Source: CAVPTL01 sp963708725 (GTDB lineage: Bacteria > Actinomycetota > Thermoleophilia > Gaiellales > JAICJC01). From it: DNA of 64,000 nucleotides. A model generated the notes under the pieces. It was given only the letters and a program-made list of their open reading frames with translations, was not told the origin of the DNA and did no database searches. Below, piece by piece: positions 62,479 to 64,000 of this stretch (position 1 is the first letter of the stretch; every line of letters begins with the position of its first letter). Where the stretch lies: assembly GCA_963708725.1 (NCBI GenBank), contig CAVPTL010000008.1, forward strand, positions 372,001 through 436,000, written 5' to 3'. The position numbers and the translations under genes are program-made.

Positions 62479-62867
62479 GAGGCTGCGCCCGTGAGAAGTT
62501 CGCCGACCTGATCACAGAGCCACTGGAAGTCCTGGGCCTCGGCGGCGGAGGCGAGGCCGGGGCGGGCGATCACGACGTAGTCGGTGCCATCCACCAGCAG
62601 ATCCTCCCGCTGATCGACCGCGGCCTTGAGGCGGCGCTTGATCGAGTTGCGATCCACGGCGTCTCCAACTCGGCGCGGAACGGCGTATCCCACACGCGCG
62701 CCCTCGTACGCGATCTCGTCAGGATCCCGCCGGCGATAACGCAGCGTCAAGTACCGGCCGCCAATCGAGCGGCCCAGCTGTGCCACCGCGTCGAATTCAG
62801 CAGCACGCGAGAGTCGCCCGCGTGACACCGACGACGGGGCACCGCGACCGGGGGAGCGGGGCGGCAC
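62475..62867 (-). CDS. rnpA: Ribonuclease P protein component
   Basis: A 130-residue protein subunit of RNase P that helps process tRNA 5' ends. The conserved block is DAVDRNSIKRRLKAA, where the family has RNRxKR-like residues, preceded by VGYAVPRRVG. An N-terminal Pro/Arg extension of about 15 residues is present. The GTG start lies five bases after the rpmH stop. Confidence 0.9.
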   Translation of the reverse strand: MPPRSPGRGAPSSVSRGRLSRAAEFDAVAQLGRSIGGRYLTLRYRRRDPDEIAYEGARVGYAVPRRVGDAVDRNSIKRRLKAAVDQREDLLVDGTDYVVIARPGLASAAEAQDFQWLCDQVGELLTGAAS

Positions 62868-62872
62868 GAGAT

Positions 62873-63007
62873 CTAGGCTGAGAGTCGCTTGCGGCCTCGC
62901 GCGCGGCGCCGTTTGAGTACCGCGCGACCCGCACGTGTACTCATGCGCTTACGGAAGCCGTGCGTCTTGGAACGCTTGCGGGTATTTGGCTGATAGGTGC
63001 GCTTCAT
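62873..63007 (-). CDS. rpmH: 50S ribosomal protein L34
   Basis: A 44-residue basic ribosomal protein too short for usual gene-length cut-offs. It starts KRTYQPNTRKRSKTHGFRKR and ends RARGRKRLSA, a nearly universal sequence. It has no Shine-Dalgarno sequence; a TATACT lies 12 bases before the ATG, so the message may be leaderless. It heads the run to rnpA, yidD, yidC, khpB and rsmG. Confidence 0.97.
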   Translation of the reverse strand: MKRTYQPNTRKRSKTHGFRKRMSTRAGRAVLKRRRARGRKRLSA

Positions 63008-63276
63008 GGGCGGCGCGAAGTATAGATGAGCGGCAACCTCGCACGATCCGCATGAATTCTGCTGTGGAAAGTCGGACTCGACGATCGCCTAGACCGCGTC
63101 CCAAAAGGCCGTGGAAACGCCCATGTTCCAGAGCCGACCGGGACCTTTCCACAGGTGTGGATAACGCTGTGGGAATCCCGGGTTTTCCCCTGCAAAACGG
63201 CCGAATTTCGGCAACGCCGGGGGGTGCGACGGGTGCGGACACACCGCACTCTCCGGCAAGTTAGACTCGGTGTTCG
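63008..63276. other. rpmH-dnaA intergenic region with DnaA-box cluster, candidate oriC
   Basis: A 269-base region between divergent rpmH and dnaA. It contains one perfect box, TGTGGATAA (63156-63164), and near matches CTTTCCACA (63145-63153), TGTGGGAAT (63168-63176) and TGTGGAAAG (63063-63071), plus GTGGAAAC at 63111. Three boxes lie within 32 bases. A clear AT-rich unwinding element is not evident, so part of the origin may be in the dnaA-dnaN gap beyond the window. Confidence 0.65.
63019..63024 (-). promoter_or_regulatory. Candidate -10 box of rpmH
   Basis: The reverse strand reads TATACT 11 bases before the rpmH ATG. Transcription about seven bases downstream would begin almost at the start codon. 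The -35 position shows no consensus. Confidence 0.35.
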
Positions 63277-64000
63277 ATGCCCACCGAACGGACTTCAAGC
63301 GCCAGTTGGCAGAGCATCTCAGACAAGCTCCGCGACGCCCTCAATGCCGGCACTTACGGAAAGTGGTTCGGATCAGCGAGCGCACTCGAAGAGACTGATG
63401 AGGTGCTCGTCGTCGGCGTGCCGAACGAGTTTACGAAGTCGTGGATCGAGAGTCATTTCGGCTCGCTCCTCGGCGCCGCAGCTGCGGAGCACGATCTGGT
63501 CGTGGAACTTCGCGTAGCCGTCGCCGAGGCGAAGGCCGAAGCCACCTCCGCGCCCATCACCTCGCCCCATCGTCCGACGGCAGTCGCCGGCGATCTGGCG
63601 CAGCCGACCTCCAGGCATCCCGGATCGAAGCTGAACCCGCGCTACACATTCGACCTGTTCGTGATCGGTCCGTCGAACCGGTTTGCGCACGCCGCCGCCC
63701 TGGCCGTTGCCGAATCGCCTGCTCAGGCGTACAACCCCCTGTTCATCCACGGCTCCACCGGCCTGGGGAAAACTCACCTGCTTCAGGCAGTCGGCCAGTA
63801 CGTGCGGCAGCAGCATTCCGAACTAAGCGTGCGATATGTCACAACCGAGACGCTCATGAACGAGTTTGTCGACGCTTTGCGGGAGAAAAAGGTGGTCGGG
63901 TTCAAACAGCGGTATAGGAACGCGGACGTTTTGCTGGTTGACGACATCCAGTTCCTGGAAGGAAAAGAAAACTTGCAGGAGGAGTTTTTCCACACCTTCA
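63277..64000 (+). CDS. dnaA: Chromosomal replication initiator DnaA, 5' part
   Basis: The first 241 residues of DnaA, cut by the window end. Domain I is seen as SISDKLRDALNAGTYGKWFG and VPNEFTKSWIESHFG. A short variable domain II rich in Ala, Thr and Pro follows, about 40 residues. Domain III begins LNPRYTFDLFVIGPSNRFAH, with Walker A as GSTGLGKTHLLQA and Walker B as VLLVDDIQFLEG. The ATG at 63277 follows TTAGACTCGGTGTTCG and has no strong ribosome site. Confidence 0.96.
   Translation, partial: MPTERTSSASWQSISDKLRDALNAGTYGKWFGSASALEETDEVLVVGVPNEFTKSWIESHFGSLLGAAAAEHDLVVELRVAVAEAKAEATSAPITSPHRPTAVAGDLAQPTSRHPGSKLNPRYTFDLFVIGPSNRFAHAAALAVAESPAQAYNPLFIHGSTGLGKTHLLQAVGQYVRQQHSELSVRYVTTETLMNEFVDALREKKVVGFKQRYRNADVLLVDDIQFLEGKENLQEEFFHTF

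Overview
The window is about 64 kb of high-GC DNA from an actinomycete-type bacterium, ending inside dnaA, so it flanks the replication origin. Lineage clues are NucS (the MutS/MutL-independent mismatch endonuclease), OpcA beside zwf, an actinobacterial-type transaldolase, a SigR/RsrA-like sigma/anti-sigma pair and a very large NAD-glutamate dehydrogenase. Menaquinone is made by the futalosine route (mqnB, mqnD). Many starts are GTG or TTG and GTGA/ATGA stop-start overlaps are frequent. A deep-branching actinobacterium (for example Thermoleophilia-like) is my inference; no rRNA is present to confirm it.

Layout. 1-4.9 kb: a tight minus-strand run of a small unknown protein, a DUF4331 protein, a DyP peroxidase, an enoyl-CoA hydratase and a sulfite-oxidase-like molybdoenzyme. 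5-8.4 kb: tRNA-Val, an SGNH hydrolase, a Cys-rich copper-protein candidate, a membrane protein and a GH15 glycosidase. 8.4-12 kb: tRNA-Asp, an NDH-2-like flavoprotein divergent from a MarR regulator with clear palindromic operators, a GNAT protein and a secreted unknown protein. 12-19 kb: a GH4 glycosidase, a BtuF-like protein, a cupin, an S53 peptidase, and a DHDPS/NAL aldolase, GntR and SIS-domain set that suggests amino-sugar catabolism. 19-25 kb: ferritin, Fe-alcohol dehydrogenase, HhH-GPD repair protein, metallo-hydrolase, acyl-CoA desaturase and a YyaL-type protein. 25-38 kb: NAD-GDH, phoU, a secreted barrel protein, and a pentose-phosphate operon (glycerate kinase, tkt, tal, zwf, opcA). 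38-46 kb: acyl-CoA synthetase, fabI and an MBL hydrolase; a disulfide-reductase-like flavoprotein; a class-V aminotransferase; cupin, nucS and an alpha/beta hydrolase. 46-57 kb: M16 peptidase, amidohydrolase, a MobA-like transferase, rsrA/sigR-like genes, nadB-nadC-nadA, an MMPL transporter, mqnB-mqnD. 57-64 kb: a bifunctional nuclease, tRNA-Ile, and the conserved origin block parB-parA-rsmG-khpB-yidC-yidD-rnpA-rpmH, then a DnaA-box region and dnaA.

Two things stand out. First, three copies of a near-identical 31-35 nt perfect palindrome sit at the ends of convergent transcription units, one copy with a compensated base-pair change. Second, four genes in the first 12 kb carry apparent single-base frameshifts while the remaining 52 kb looks intact. 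No rRNA, CRISPR, insertion sequence or prophage is visible, and no stretch over 300 bases lacks a gene. Protein functions rest on family recognition by eye, with no database search.
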